A stretch of 64,000 bases of DNA from Parabacteroides sp. PFB2-10 (GCF_029893085.1 NZ_JARXWI010000005.1:1-64000); one strand, 5' to 3'. Positions 8,232-16,700 are shown, counted from the stretch's first letter. Program-made: numbers and translations. The notes: generated by a model from the sequence alone, not told the origin.

Positions 8232-11051
8232 TTAAAATTTGACCCAAACTTCTGCACCAAAGAACTGCTTCGGATTACGAAGCGTATAGTTCCCGGGATT
8301 TCGTTTACTCTCTTCGAGTGGCTGGTTCATAAACACATTATTCAAGAAGAAAGTAAACCCAAGCGTATTGCGTATTTCTTTGGTCAAGCGCAAGTTAAAA
8401 AGCCATAATGGATTATAGGATTCGGTAATGTAACGGCTTTCCAGTATCTGCTTCTGTATATCCGGATTGATCACATCGCCGGGATTAAGGGCAATATACT
8501 TTAATCCGTTTTGTACCGACATATACCCTATCGGCGTTGTATTATCCAATCCAAGGTATGTATGTTTGTCGCTCCATATAGTCTGTATTGACAGGGAGAC
8601 TACAAAGCTGATTTTCGGTATATTGTGGATAATACGAAGATTGGTCGACAATCGTTCGTAGCTGCTTCCATCGCCGGCTCCGTAAACACCAATATCTTTG
8701 TAATTACCGTCAGCGTCAGGATTTTTCTGAAAGAAAGAGGGCGTGGTGGAATACATCTCACTCTTCATCCAAGCACCATTGAAGACAAACGAGGTACGGA
8801 TAGCATTTATTCGACCGAAATCAAAGTCGAATTCAAGACCTTTCGTTTGATTCACCCGGTTATTCATTGGCGTATTATAGCTCATTACCATATTCTTCGT
8901 GGCAGCCGGATCCACCGTCAATGCCGGATAGGTACCCGGGCGTTCCGTCCCCCTGTATTTCACCAGTTCAAAAAGATGGTACGAGCTAAAGTCGGTCGAG
9001 AACGAGTAGCCATTTTTCAGTTTTTCCAAAAAAACCGTCACCGAGAAGCTCATTCCTCCATGTTCAAATTCAAATCCTATTTCGCTTTTGGTATTCTTCG
9101 CAATTTTCAAGCTTGAGTTAGAGGTATCGAACACTTTCGTGGTGACAATGCTCAACTTCTGTTCGTCCGCAAGACCTGCCGCACCGATATTATTGAAATT
9201 GATAAAGTCAAAGTAGGCCGGAGCAGGATAGAGGTAAACCAACGGCGGCGCTTTTGCAGTAATCCCCCATCCGCCCCGTATGGTCAGGGTCTTGGGAATA
9301 ATTTCGTAAGAGGCATTAAAGCGTGGCGAGAACACATTCCCACCGTCGTTACGTCCCGGCTGTATCATATCATAACGAAGACCCAACTGTAATTTAAGAT
9401 CCCGTCCGGCAATCGTTTTGGAGACATTGTCTTCCACATATACCGACAACTGGTTGAGCGCCGGAATATCTTTATAAGGACGCATCCGCAACCCTGCAGT
9501 GGGAGGCATCAGCGGATCGAAAACCTTACCACGCCCGAAATTCACATCCGTTCTCCACTCTGCACCTGCCACAATCCGATTGTCGAAACCTCCGAATTCA
9601 GTAAACATATTTGCTACTGCCTTGGCAAAGATATTCAGAGGTTTACCGTAGGTGGTCATCTGCGTCAGAAATTCATACGGAAGAATATTGGTAAGTGCTT
9701 CCCGTCCGGGTTGATCTGTATTTGTCACAAGCTGTCCATCTGCTCTTACTACCTGTTCTGAACGGTTGGAGGCTACCGTGCCATCCAGCATAGCTGATGT
9801 GACCATATAACCGAAATTCCCTTTTATCTCCTGGGTATACCCTTTTTGCTCGGCATAATCAGCTGAAACATTGAAACGGACAGACTTCAGAAAATCTTGA
9901 TTCAACGACCACAAGATATTCGTATTGAAATTGAAGCCCGTATTCTCCGACGAGCGTTTGCGTTGGTATTTGATATCCGACGGGTCAAGCTTTTGCGCAT
10001 CCAAGTCGGAATAGAATCGCAGCCCGGAGGTCGTGCGTATGTTGTCTAAAAACGTACGCGAATAGAGCATATTAGCCGTTACGCGCTGAAAACCCTGATA
10101 AGGGCGTCTCTCATCGGCAAGCGATTTTGCGTAGTCGAAATCCACACTCAGGCTTCCATCTTTTTTACCTACAGCAAATCCTTTGCTTACCGAGGCCTGT
10201 GTCAAGGTGGGATTAATCTTAAGGCGCGCTTGATAATGCGACTTGCCGGCTTTCGGATTAACAATGATCACGCCGGAAGTAAGGTCACCATATTCTACGG
10301 AAGGTATGCCCCGTATAACTTCCACCGATTCTATATTATCCGCCGAAATGCGTCGCATATCTGTTCCAGAACCAGCCGTAGAGGTATATCCGGTGGTCAA
10401 TACACCGTCAGTGGCTGTATTCCCTACCTGCAGGTTGGCGTTGTTAGATACCGGGACACCATTTATCACAATCGATGTGCCCATACTATTTAGCCCATCG
10501 CTTTGCACCTGTCTCAGGCTCGGCTTGGAGGCTGATGTCAAGGATGGATTAGAGGCTAATTGACCCGGCAACAGCTCCAATACGTCACTTAGGCTGGTCG
10601 CCTGCAAGTGATCGATGGCTGAACGTGATATGGTCGATGCTGTCGAAGCTCCCGTTTTATTCGATTTGGCAACTACGGTGATTTCCTCAATCCCGAAATT
10701 GGCTTCCTCCATATAAAATCGGGGAATATTGCCTGTTTGTTTACTTATTGTTGTTCGCGTTTCAAGTTTGACCATTCCAACATACTGGAATGCTATCGCG
10801 GTTTCTCCCTCGGGGACGTTCTTAAAGATAAACTCCCCATCTATATTTGTGACAGCCCACAACCCGTATTGAGGCAGGTTCACTGTTGCTCCAATGATCG
10901 GCTCCCGGCTGTTCTTATCCAGTACAACCCCTTCAAAATCTGTGCGGGATACACTCTGCGCAAACATTTCGAAAGGGCAGAGAAAGCTTATACCGCATAA
11001 CAAAACCAGTATAGCGGTCGATTTAATAAAAGTAATGTTTCCGATGTGCAT
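8232..11051 (-). CDS. TonB-dependent outer-membrane receptor
   Basis: This is a 939-residue protein starting at the ATG at 11051, chosen because it gives a normal signal peptide ending near FEMFAQS; the longer frame adds 12 residues of poor signal character. After the signal come a CarboxypepD_reg-like domain (about 40-120, REPIIGATV), a plug domain (about 130-260, with VEVIRGIPSVEYGDLTSGVI) and a long 22-stranded-type barrel ending in WVKF. The plug signature and terminal aromatic residue make the family secure. It uses TonB/ExbBD energy to import a ligand across the outer membrane. It is not a SusC/RagA protein and is not followed by a SusD. It leads the operon with DUF4876, DUF6850 and M16 proteins. 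The substrate cannot be read from sequence. Confidence 0.92.
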   Translation of the reverse strand: MHIGNITFIKSTAILVLLCGISFLCPFEMFAQSVSRTDFEGVVLDKNSREPIIGATVNLPQYGLWAVTNIDGEFIFKNVPEGETAIAFQYVGMVKLETRTTISKQTGNIPRFYMEEANFGIEEITVVAKSNKTGASTASTISRSAIDHLQATSLSDVLELLPGQLASNPSLTSASKPSLRQVQSDGLNSMGTSIVINGVPVSNNANLQVGNTATDGVLTTGYTSTAGSGTDMRRISADNIESVEVIRGIPSVEYGDLTSGVIIVNPKAGKSHYQARLKINPTLTQASVSKGFAVGKKDGSLSVDFDYAKSLADERRPYQGFQRVTANMLYSRTFLDNIRTTSGLRFYSDLDAQKLDPSDIKYQRKRSSENTGFNFNTNILWSLNQDFLKSVRFNVSADYAEQKGYTQEIKGNFGYMVTSAMLDGTVASNRSEQVVRADGQLVTNTDQPGREALTNILPYEFLTQMTTYGKPLNIFAKAVANMFTEFGGFDNRIVAGAEWRTDVNFGRGKVFDPLMPPTAGLRMRPYKDIPALNQLSVYVEDNVSKTIAGRDLKLQLGLRYDMIQPGRNDGGNVFSPRFNASYEIIPKTLTIRGGWGITAKAPPLVYLYPAPAYFDFINFNNIGAAGLADEQKLSIVTTKVFDTSNSSLKIAKNTKSEIGFEFEHGGMSFSVTVFLEKLKNGYSFSTDFSSYHLFELVKYRGTERPGTYPALTVDPAATKNMVMSYNTPMNNRVNQTKGLEFDFDFGRINAIRTSFVFNGAWMKSEMYSTTPSFFQKNPDADGNYKDIGVYGAGDGSSYERLSTNLRIIHNIPKISFVVSLSIQTIWSDKHTYLGLDNTTPIGYMSVQNGLKYIALNPGDVINPDIQKQILESRYITESYNPLWLFNLRLTKEIRNTLGFTFFLNNVFMNQPLEESKRNPGNYTLRNPKQFFGAEVWVKF

Positions 11052-11120
11052 ACCGGTAATATTGAGAAATAAATTTGACTCACGCAAAAGATCGTACTCA
11101 TGCGTTCAGAAGAGAAAAGA

Positions 11121-11159
11121 AGCCAAGCTACATGGGAACAGTGTCCATGTAGCTTGGCT
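11121..11159 (-). terminator. strong stem-loop between the lipoprotein and receptor genes
   Basis: A perfect 15-bp inverted repeat (11121-11135 with 11145-11159) encloses a 9-base loop. On the minus strand the stem is followed by a pyrimidine-rich run (TTCTTTTCTCTT). It ends the lipoprotein transcription unit and separates it from the receptor operon. Read-through attenuation is possible because the next gene follows on the same strand. Confidence 0.75.
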
Positions 11160-11177
11160 GTATAAGATAAACGTTGA

Positions 11178-12098
11178 TTAAGGAGCAGCCTTCACACAAC
11201 GAATAGGCATGGCAACTTTGGCAGTTTCCCTTGATTTATTGGGGAAAAGATTATGAACATAACCCCATGGAGCACCTGATGTATGGTAAGCCGCCGACCA
11301 AAAGGCCTCCGCACCGGGAAGATATTTTTTAGAAGCCTCGCGGAAATAACCAGACTTCGCTAATTTCATTTTAGCATTAGCAGCCTTCGCAGCATCATAT
11401 TCTTCCTTAGTGATCATATCAAAATCAACCAAATCAATGTTATAATTCTCCAAAAGCTTCATCATAGCGACAAATTGCGTCTGATTTGGAACGCCCCAAC
11501 CTTTCGGACAGGGAGTATTTGCCGGTACTGACCAATCTACATAGCCTGCAGATTCGGCAGTCCAATTGGCATCAAACTCAGCATTCGCAGCTTCCGTCGC
11601 TCCTGTTGCAACAACCACATTTCTTCCTAACTGATAGAAGTTACCGTTAGCTGCTGTATTATCTGCAGCACCCTTGTCGTAAGCAGCAGTCGCACCAACG
11701 TTACGGTCAAGAACCAACAGTCCGAATTCACTCGAGAAATCAAGAATTTCATAATAGGAGATCAGCCCTTTTACCGTAATGGTAACATCATCAGACTGAC
11801 CGTCGGCCATAGCTGTGATTTTCACTTCTTCCGATTCTTCCAAATCGGTAACTTTCAGTTCTAAAACGCCTGTTTCGACATCTACAGCCAGAATCTCCGG
11901 TTTATTGGAAGACCAGGTAACGGTTTTGTTATCCGCATCATCAGGAGTAACCACAGCCGTTAAAGTAGGCAGCGCATTACCAACAATAAACTCCGTGGAT
12001 GTAGCCGTTACGGTTACAGATCCCACCCTCACTTCGTCATCACCACATCCACTAAGTAGCAGCGCAGCAACGGATAAAAACAAAAAAACCTTTTTCAT
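11178..12098 (-). CDS. Ig-like (Big_2) lipoprotein with C-terminal FISUMP-like domain
   Basis: This is a 306-residue lipoprotein with lipobox LLSGC (Cys18). Residues about 25-110 form a bacterial Ig-like Big_2 domain (VTWSSNKPEILAVD is the typical core). Residues about 125-304 match the Fibrobacter succinogenes major paralogous (FISUMP) domain: a VLDRNVGAT start, CPKGWGVPNQTQF in the middle and MPIRCVK at the end. The insert before the CPKGW motif is unusually rich in Ala and Asn. Such proteins are surface-exposed in Bacteroidota, often with adhesive or structural roles, but no specific function is known. It is separated from the receptor gene by a strong hairpin, so it may be transcribed apart from the four genes downstream. 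Confidence 0.8.
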   Translation of the reverse strand: MKKVFLFLSVAALLLSGCGDDEVRVGSVTVTATSTEFIVGNALPTLTAVVTPDDADNKTVTWSSNKPEILAVDVETGVLELKVTDLEESEEVKITAMADGQSDDVTITVKGLISYYEILDFSSEFGLLVLDRNVGATAAYDKGAADNTAANGNFYQLGRNVVVATGATEAANAEFDANWTAESAGYVDWSVPANTPCPKGWGVPNQTQFVAMMKLLENYNIDLVDFDMITKEEYDAAKAANAKMKLAKSGYFREASKKYLPGAEAFWSAAYHTSGAPWGYVHNLFPNKSRETAKVAMPIRCVKAAP

Positions 12099-12247
12099 AA
12101 AAATTGTACTTTAAATTGTGTTGGACAAATATTTACTTTGCGAATATAGGCATTTGTTTTACACAACTTTATTTTCAAACAATCTTTATCAATATATTTC
12201 ATGTTAATCAGCAAAAATGTAAGCAAAAAGAGACTTTTTCTTTACAT

Positions 12248-12340
12248 TATGACAATCAGTTCTTACCAAAGTAGAGCCATAGAAGAGTTACTTTACGCTG
12301 CAAGACGAAAAGCAATAGAAAAACAGGGAAAATGGTTTTC
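12248..12340 (+). other. possible truncated 5' gene fragment
   Basis: An ATG at 12248 opens 31 codons on the plus strand (starting MTISSYQSRAIEELL, amphipathic and lysine/arginine-rich) that run into the antisense of the dehydrogenase 3' end exactly where the direct repeat begins. The fragment looks protein-like and lies at the proposed element boundary, so it could be the 5' remnant of a gene cut by rearrangement. No family is recognised; it may equally be a chance frame. Confidence 0.25.
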
Positions 12341-13490
12341 ACAACCGCAACATCAGTATATCCCGGGCTACCTTATCATCGATATTGGCATGTTCGCCCA
12401 AATGCCAATCCATCTGTTTCACTTGAGAGACAAGGCTATCCAAATCGGATTCGCGGATGCCATAATCGGAAAGACGTGTCTGAATACCCATCTCCCGGAA
12501 GAAGGATTCGCAGGCTTCGATACTCTTTAGTACGCGTTCCCGGGGCTCTCCTTCGGTAATATCAAAGACCACCTCTCCCAGGCGCATGATCTTTTCCGCC
12601 TTTTCTTTCTGCATATAGGTCATCACGCCCGGCAGAATCACCGCCAGGGTTTGGGCATGATCCAGACCAAACTGTGCCGTCATGGCATAACCAATGCGGT
12701 GCGACGACCAGTCCTGTGGCACACCCTGCCCGATCCATCCGTTCAAAGCGTTGGTTGCCGCCCACATCAGATTGGCTCGTATATCATAGTTATTGGAATC
12801 TTTCAGCACTTTCCGCCCCTCTTCCACGATCACCGTCATCAACACTTCCGAAAATGCATCCTGCACTTTGGCATTCACCGGATAGGTAAGGTATTGCTCT
12901 ATCACATGAATAAACGAGTCTACCACCCCATTAGCCACCTGCCGGAGCGGCAAAGAATAGGTTACTTCGGGATCTAAAACAGCAAACTGCGGGTAGACTT
13001 TCGGACTGGCAAAATTCAGTTTCTCACCACTCGAAACACGAGTGATCACTGCCCGGTGGTTCATCTCAGAGCCTGTCGCTGCCAGAGTAATCACCGCTCC
13101 GATAGGCAAGGCCTGCTCTATCGCCTTTCCTTCAGAGAGAATCGCCCAAGGATCACCCTCAAAACAAACGGAAGCGGCTATAAACTTCGCGGCATCCACC
13201 ACAGAACCGCCACCAACGGCCAGGATAAAGGTCAGTTTTTCTTTACGCACCAGTTCCACCGCCTGCATACAGGTTTCGTAATGTGGGTTGGCTTCGACAC
13301 CACCAAACTCAACCACCCGATGGCCTTGCAATGCGTTTACCACCTGGTCGTACACCCCGTTCTTACGGATGCTTCCGCCACCATATAACAACAATACACG
13401 TTCAGACACAGGAATAAGTGTCGATAAGCGGGCAATCATTCCTTTTCCGAAGACCACCCTTACCGGATTACAAAAATCAAAATTATCCAT
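12339..13490 (-). CDS. iron-containing alcohol dehydrogenase (butanol dehydrogenase/YqhD-like)
   Basis: This is a 383-residue protein of normal length for group III iron-dependent alcohol dehydrogenases. It carries the nucleotide-binding GGGS motif (residues 93-96, with Asp99) and the four metal ligands of the family: Asp191 and His195 in NGVVDSFIH, His264 in SSHRIGYAM and His278 in GLDHAQ. These enzymes reduce aldehydes with NAD(P)H; YqhD/BDH relatives prefer NADPH and broad aldehyde substrates. The gene starts 2 bases after the exonuclease stop codon, so it probably belongs to a dnaN-exonuclease-dehydrogenase operon. Its 3' end is duplicated 10 kb away. Confidence 0.9.
   Translation of the reverse strand: MDNFDFCNPVRVVFGKGMIARLSTLIPVSERVLLLYGGGSIRKNGVYDQVVNALQGHRVVEFGGVEANPHYETCMQAVELVRKEKLTFILAVGGGSVVDAAKFIAASVCFEGDPWAILSEGKAIEQALPIGAVITLAATGSEMNHRAVITRVSSGEKLNFASPKVYPQFAVLDPEVTYSLPLRQVANGVVDSFIHVIEQYLTYPVNAKVQDAFSEVLMTVIVEEGRKVLKDSNNYDIRANLMWAATNALNGWIGQGVPQDWSSHRIGYAMTAQFGLDHAQTLAVILPGVMTYMQKEKAEKIMRLGEVVFDITEGEPRERVLKSIEACESFFREMGIQTRLSDYGIRESDLDSLVSQVKQMDWHLGEHANIDDKVARDILMLRL
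12341..12366. repeat. right copy of the 26-bp direct repeat at the dehydrogenase 3' end
   Basis: This matches 2433-2458 at 23 of 26 positions in the same orientation. It spans the last codons of the alcohol dehydrogenase gene. Together the two copies bracket the 9.9 kb holding the FISUMP lipoprotein, TonB receptor, DUF4876, DUF6850 and M16 genes. Confidence 0.5.
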
Positions 13491-13492
13491 GG

Positions 13493-14263
13493 TTATTTGG
13501 AATTAAAACCGCGCAGCTTTATTTCAGTAAATACTTTTTTGGTATCTAAGGGGAAATCGCCTCCCAGGATCCAGCCATAATAACCCGAATCCGCCTCCAG
13601 GACTTCAGCCACCGGGCGCCCTTTGTATTTCCCGAAGTTGATCACCTCTACTCCATTATCATCATAGACTACGCGTCCTGCGAAGTCGACATTGTTGTTA
13701 TGGCTTGAGAACTTAGCCAGAAAAGCCATATCATTCTCCAATTCCGGATAACGATCGAGCTGAGCCTTCAATACTTCATAGGTTGCCTTTGTGTCGGCTT
13801 CAGCCGTATGTGCATTTTCCAGCTCTTTATGGCAATAGAATTTATAGGCAGCCGACAGGGTGCGCTGTTCCATTTTGTGGAAAATCGTCTGCACATCAAT
13901 AAACTTTCGCTTGCGGAAGTCTATATCCACCTCTGCCCGCAGGAATTCTTCCGCCAGCAAAGGAATATCAAAACGATTGGAGTTGAACCCAGCCAGGTCG
14001 CATCCTTCTATTTCGGACGCCAGGTTCCGGGCAATTTCTTTAAAGGTCGGGCAGTCTTTTACATCCTCATCCGTTATACCGTGGAAAACGGTCGACTCCG
14101 GCGGGATAGGCATACCGGGATTTATCCGATAAGTCTTGCCCTCCTCCTTGCCGTTAGGGAAGACTTTCACGTAGGAAATCTCGACAATACGATCTTTCAC
14201 AATATTGATACCCGTGGTCTCCAAATCGAAGAAGACCAACGGGTTTCTAAGGTTTAATTGCAT
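13493..14263 (-). CDS. 3'-5' exonuclease, DnaQ/DEDDh family
   Basis: This is a 256-residue protein with the complete DEDDh active site: Asp13 and Glu15 in FFDLETTG, Asp99 in SNRFDIPLL, and His152 with Asp157 in AHTAEAD. It therefore should be catalytically active on 3' ends of DNA, as a proofreading subunit or stand-alone exonuclease. A C-terminal extension of about 70 residues (after 185) contains the INFGKYKGRPVAEVL motif, seen in the small domain often attached to these exonucleases in Bacteroidota. The gene follows dnaN by 10 bases, which supports a role with the replicative sliding clamp. Confidence 0.9.
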   Translation of the reverse strand: MQLNLRNPLVFFDLETTGINIVKDRIVEISYVKVFPNGKEEGKTYRINPGMPIPPESTVFHGITDEDVKDCPTFKEIARNLASEIEGCDLAGFNSNRFDIPLLAEEFLRAEVDIDFRKRKFIDVQTIFHKMEQRTLSAAYKFYCHKELENAHTAEADTKATYEVLKAQLDRYPELENDMAFLAKFSSHNNNVDFAGRVVYDDNGVEVINFGKYKGRPVAEVLEADSGYYGWILGGDFPLDTKKVFTEIKLRGFNSK

Positions 14264-14273
14264 TTATCGGTTG

Positions 14274-15398
14274 TTAATCATTCAACATCATCGGCATAAG
14301 CAGCATCAGAAGATCTTCGTTTTCTTCATTTTCCGATGGCACGATGAGTCCGGCACGGGAAGGATCCGCCAGTTCCAGTATCACCTCTTCCGAGTTTATA
14401 TTGCTAAGGATCTCGATCAGATAGGTCGATTTAAATCCGATACTCATTTCCGCTTCGTCAAACTGGCAAACAATCGTCTCTTCTGCAGAAGTAGAATAGT
14501 CGATATCCTGTGCGGAAACAACCATCTGATTGGCCGAAAGCTGCAACTTCACCAAACTGCTTGCCGGATTGGAGAATACGGAAACACGCTTCAAGGCATT
14601 CAGGAAAGAGAGGCGGTCGATATTCACCTTATAAGGGTTCTCCTGAGGAATCACACTATTATAGTTCGGATAACGCCCTTCGATCAGACGACATACCATC
14701 TCAAACGACTGGCAGATAATATAAGCGTTGTTCTCATCGAAGGTAATCTTCACCTCTTCTGTCTCTTTTCCAAGCACACCCTTCAATAGATTGGCCGGTT
14801 TTTTAGGAAGAATAAACGAGGCTCTCTCCGGCGATTGAATAGCCAGGTTACGCAGGCGCACCAATTTATGCCCGTCAGAAGCCACAAACGTCAGATCGTC
14901 CGTATGTATATCAAAATAGATCCCATTCATCACCGGACGAAGTTCGTCGTCGGCGGTCGCAAACAGCGAGCGACTGATACCACTCAATAACTTCTGGCTG
15001 TCGATGGTCAGCGAGATGGCGTTCTCCTTCAGCGGTTTTTGTTGCGGATAGGTATCGCCCTTCTGTCCGATAAAGCTGTATTTACCATTCTGGAAGTGAA
15101 TCAACACCTCCATACTACTCTCATTAATATCGAAAGTAAGCGGTTGTTCCGGCAGCTCCTTCAACGGTTCCAACAGGTTTTTAGCTGTAATGGCAAACAG
15201 GCCTTCGCCCTGTACGTTCATCACTTCCACCGAAGTAACCATACGGGTTTCCGCGTCAGAAGCGGTTATTGTCAGCTTATCACCATTCAAATCAAAAAGA
15301 AAACTATCCAGAATCGGCAAAGAATTCTTGGATGCGATCACCTTACTAATAGACTGTAAACGGGACAATAGCGCTGTGCTGGATACATCAAATCTCAT
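14274..15398 (-). CDS. dnaN: DNA polymerase III subunit beta (sliding clamp)
   Basis: The 374-residue length is standard for DnaN. The three topologically equal clamp domains are visible as repeated segments, beginning MRFDVSSTALLSRLQ and ending in a hydrophobic LLMLLMPMML tail. Conserved clamp features include the central SRSLFATADDELRPVMNGIYFD segment (split here at residues about 155-180) and the FVASDGHKLVR motif. The ring confers processivity on Pol III and docks repair factors such as MutL. It is the first gene of the unit with the exonuclease and alcohol dehydrogenase, and a -7 type box lies about 90 bases upstream. Confidence 0.97.
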   Translation of the reverse strand: MRFDVSSTALLSRLQSISKVIASKNSLPILDSFLFDLNGDKLTITASDAETRMVTSVEVMNVQGEGLFAITAKNLLEPLKELPEQPLTFDINESSMEVLIHFQNGKYSFIGQKGDTYPQQKPLKENAISLTIDSQKLLSGISRSLFATADDELRPVMNGIYFDIHTDDLTFVASDGHKLVRLRNLAIQSPERASFILPKKPANLLKGVLGKETEEVKITFDENNAYIICQSFEMVCRLIEGRYPNYNSVIPQENPYKVNIDRLSFLNALKRVSVFSNPASSLVKLQLSANQMVVSAQDIDYSTSAEETIVCQFDEAEMSIGFKSTYLIEILSNINSEEVILELADPSRAGLIVPSENEENEDLLMLLMPMMLND

Positions 15399-15486
15399 GG
15401 TTCTATATTTTTTCTGTTATACATATTCTTTTTAAACATCAAAAGAGCAACGGGTTGACCCACAAACCTCTTCCGGCTAAGTGGAG

Positions 15487-15494
15487 CAAAAGTA
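15487..15494 (-). promoter_or_regulatory. dnaN: -7 promoter box upstream of dnaN
   Basis: Minus-strand TACTTTTG matches TAnnTTTG exactly. It lies about 90 bases before the dnaN start. No TTTG box is present at 19-21 bases, so the promoter is only half matched. Confidence 0.4.
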
Positions 15495-15553
15495 ATAAAT
15501 AATTCTATTCGTACGACCGCCACCTCTTATAAAAACAGGAAAGATCAGGAAAC

Positions 15554-15593
15554 AAAAAAACTTCTTCCCCACATCCCGTGGAAAAGAAGTTTT
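15554..15593 (-). terminator. intrinsic terminator of the rpmB-rpmG-DUF4295 operon
   Basis: Complementary arms 15558-15572 and 15579-15593 form a 15-bp stem (two G-U pairs in RNA) with a short loop. On the minus strand a run of T follows. It lies 22 bases past the DUF4295 stop codon. Confidence 0.85.
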
Positions 15594-15615
15594 AGATATC
15601 CTTTCTAACCGCGAC

Positions 15616-15768
15616 TTATTTCGCGTAATAATCTTTCACAGCTTCATTAGGAACCATCTCTTCCTGGAAGATATAGGCGCCTGTCTTCGGAGACTTAACC
15701 ATTTTGATTACCTTGGAATAGGTACGGCCGTCACCTTTCTTAAAAGTTGCAACTGCTTTCTTTGCCAT
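15616..15768 (-). CDS. DUF4295 small basic protein, ribosome-associated
   Basis: A 50-residue basic protein starts MAKKAVATFKKGDG and ends VKDYYAK. It is too short for a usual ORF cutoff but is unmistakable from its position directly after rpmG (14 bases). The family is conserved across Bacteroidota in this rpmB-rpmG-DUF4295 order. I believe it corresponds to the extra large-subunit protein named bL38 in the Flavobacterium ribosome structure; that identification is from memory. A strong terminator follows. Confidence 0.9.
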   Translation of the reverse strand: MAKKAVATFKKGDGRTYSKVIKMVKSPKTGAYIFQEEMVPNEAVKDYYAK

Positions 15769-15782
15769 TGTTTAATCTCCTA

Positions 15783-15971
15783 TTATTTAATTTCTTTGTG
15801 CAATGTCATTCTCTTCAGGATCGGATTGTATTTCTTCAACTCCATACGAGCCGTTGTGTTTTTCCGATTCTTTGTTGTGATATATCTTGACGTACCCGGC
15901 ATACCGCTTTCTTTGTGTTCGGTACATTCCAGAATCACCTGTACTCTATTGCCTTTTGCTTTTTTTGCCAT
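15783..15971 (-). CDS. rpmG: 50S ribosomal protein L33 (bL33)
   Basis: A 62-residue basic protein with the L33 signature: [19 protein letters not shown] at the start, then [11 protein letters not shown] and a [10 protein letters not shown] segment. The zinc-binding CxxC pairs of the C+ form are absent, since only one Cys is present, so this is the zinc-independent type. It lies between rpmB (18 bases upstream) and the DUF4295 gene. Confidence 0.97.
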   Translation of the reverse strand: MAKKAKGNRVQVILECTEHKESGMPGTSRYITTKNRKNTTARMELKKYNPILKRMTLHKEIK

Positions 15972-15989
15972 TTTCTATTTCCTCCGACA

Positions 15990-16229
15990 TTATGCGTTTA
16001 AAAAACCTTTTTCAGCGGCTTGTTTGATCGCGGCATCCAATCCAACTTTGTTGATCGTACGCAATCCTGCGGCTGAAATATTGAGGCTAACCCAACAATC
16101 CTGTTCTACCCAGTAGAACTTTTTTGTAAACAGGTTAACATTGAATTTACGTTTCGTCCGATGATTGGAGTGAGAAACGTTATTGCCAACCATTGCTTTC
16201 TTTCCGGTAATTTGACAAATCTTAGACAT
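15990..16229 (-). CDS. rpmB: 50S ribosomal protein L28 (bL28)
   Basis: This is a 79-residue protein beginning [20 protein letters not shown], the characteristic L28 N-terminus, followed by the [12 protein letters not shown] segment and a C-terminal helix. It is the first gene of the rpmB-rpmG-DUF4295 operon, with a Bacteroides-type promoter about 40 bases upstream. Confidence 0.97.
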   Translation of the reverse strand: MSKICQITGKKAMVGNNVSHSNHRTKRKFNVNLFTKKFYWVEQDCWVSLNISAAGLRTINKVGLDAAIKQAAEKGFLNA

Positions 16230-16269
16230 CTCTTTATTTATTTTATTCTTTTTCTAAACAAATAGGGCG

Positions 16270-16301
16270 CAAAGATATACATTTTTACTGAAGCATACAA
16301 C
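16270..16301 (-). promoter_or_regulatory. promoter of the rpmB operon
   Basis: Minus-strand TATCTTTG (16270-16277) is an exact TAnnTTTG -7 box. A GTTG element at 16298-16301 sits 20 bases upstream in the -33 position (consensus TTTG, so one mismatch). It lies about 40 bases before the rpmB start. Confidence 0.65.
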
Positions 16302-16391
16302 TTTCACCCGAAAATATAATTAAGAAATCTCCCTTCTCCGGAACATAGCATCTTGAACAGAAGCGGAAGAAAAAATAGTTATCTGAGGCTG

Positions 16392-16475
16392 TACGCAGGA
16401 TGAGACTTGAACTCACACGCCGTAACCGGCACTACCCCCTCAAAGTAGCGTGTCTACCAATTCCACCACCTGCGC
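16392..16475 (-). tRNA. tRNA-Leu (anticodon GAG)
   Basis: The minus-strand sequence folds as a class II tRNA. The acceptor stem GCGCAGG pairs with CCTGCGT (terminal G-T pair). The D-loop is TGGTGGAATTGGTAGA, the anticodon loop TTGAGGG gives GAG, and there is a long variable arm and a T-loop TTCAAGT. CCA is not encoded. It is the last of three clustered tRNAs. Confidence 0.93.
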
Positions 16476-16486
16476 GTAATAAGGGG

Positions 16487-16568
16487 TGCCCAGAACAGGA
16501 CTCGAACCTGCACGTCTCGCGACACTCGCACCTGAAACGAGCGCGTCTACCAATTCCGCCACCTGGGC
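16487..16568 (-). tRNA. tRNA-Leu (anticodon CAG)
   Basis: A class II tRNA on the minus strand. The acceptor stem GCCCAGG pairs with TCTGGGC, and the D-arm matches that of the neighbouring tRNA-Leu. The anticodon loop TTCAGGT gives CAG; a variable arm and T-loop TTCGAGT follow. CCA is not encoded. It lies 11 bases upstream of tRNA-Leu(GAG). Confidence 0.93.
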
Positions 16569-16617
16569 ATTTCCAATACAAAAAAAGGAGAACCTCTTAC
16601 CTCCCTTGTACGCCAGA

Positions 16618-16689
16618 GCGAAAGACGGGATTCGAACCCGCGACCCTAACCTTGGCAAGGTTATGCTCTACCAACTGAGCTACTTTCGC
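16618..16689 (-). tRNA. tRNA-Gly (anticodon GCC)
   Basis: A 72-base class I tRNA on the minus strand. The acceptor stem GCGAAAG pairs with CTTTCGC, the discriminator is T as usual for Gly, the D-loop is AGCTCAGTTGGTAGAGC, the anticodon loop TTGCCAA gives GCC, and the T-loop is TTCGAAT. It is the first gene of the tRNA cluster, 11 bases after the promoter -7 box. Confidence 0.95.
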
Positions 16690-16700
16690 AATAACGGCTG

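Noticed and set aside
2542-12098. Classification of the receptor cassette as a polysaccharide utilisation locus
   Set aside because: There is no SusD homologue, glycoside hydrolase, lyase or regulator; the receptor lacks SusC-type features.
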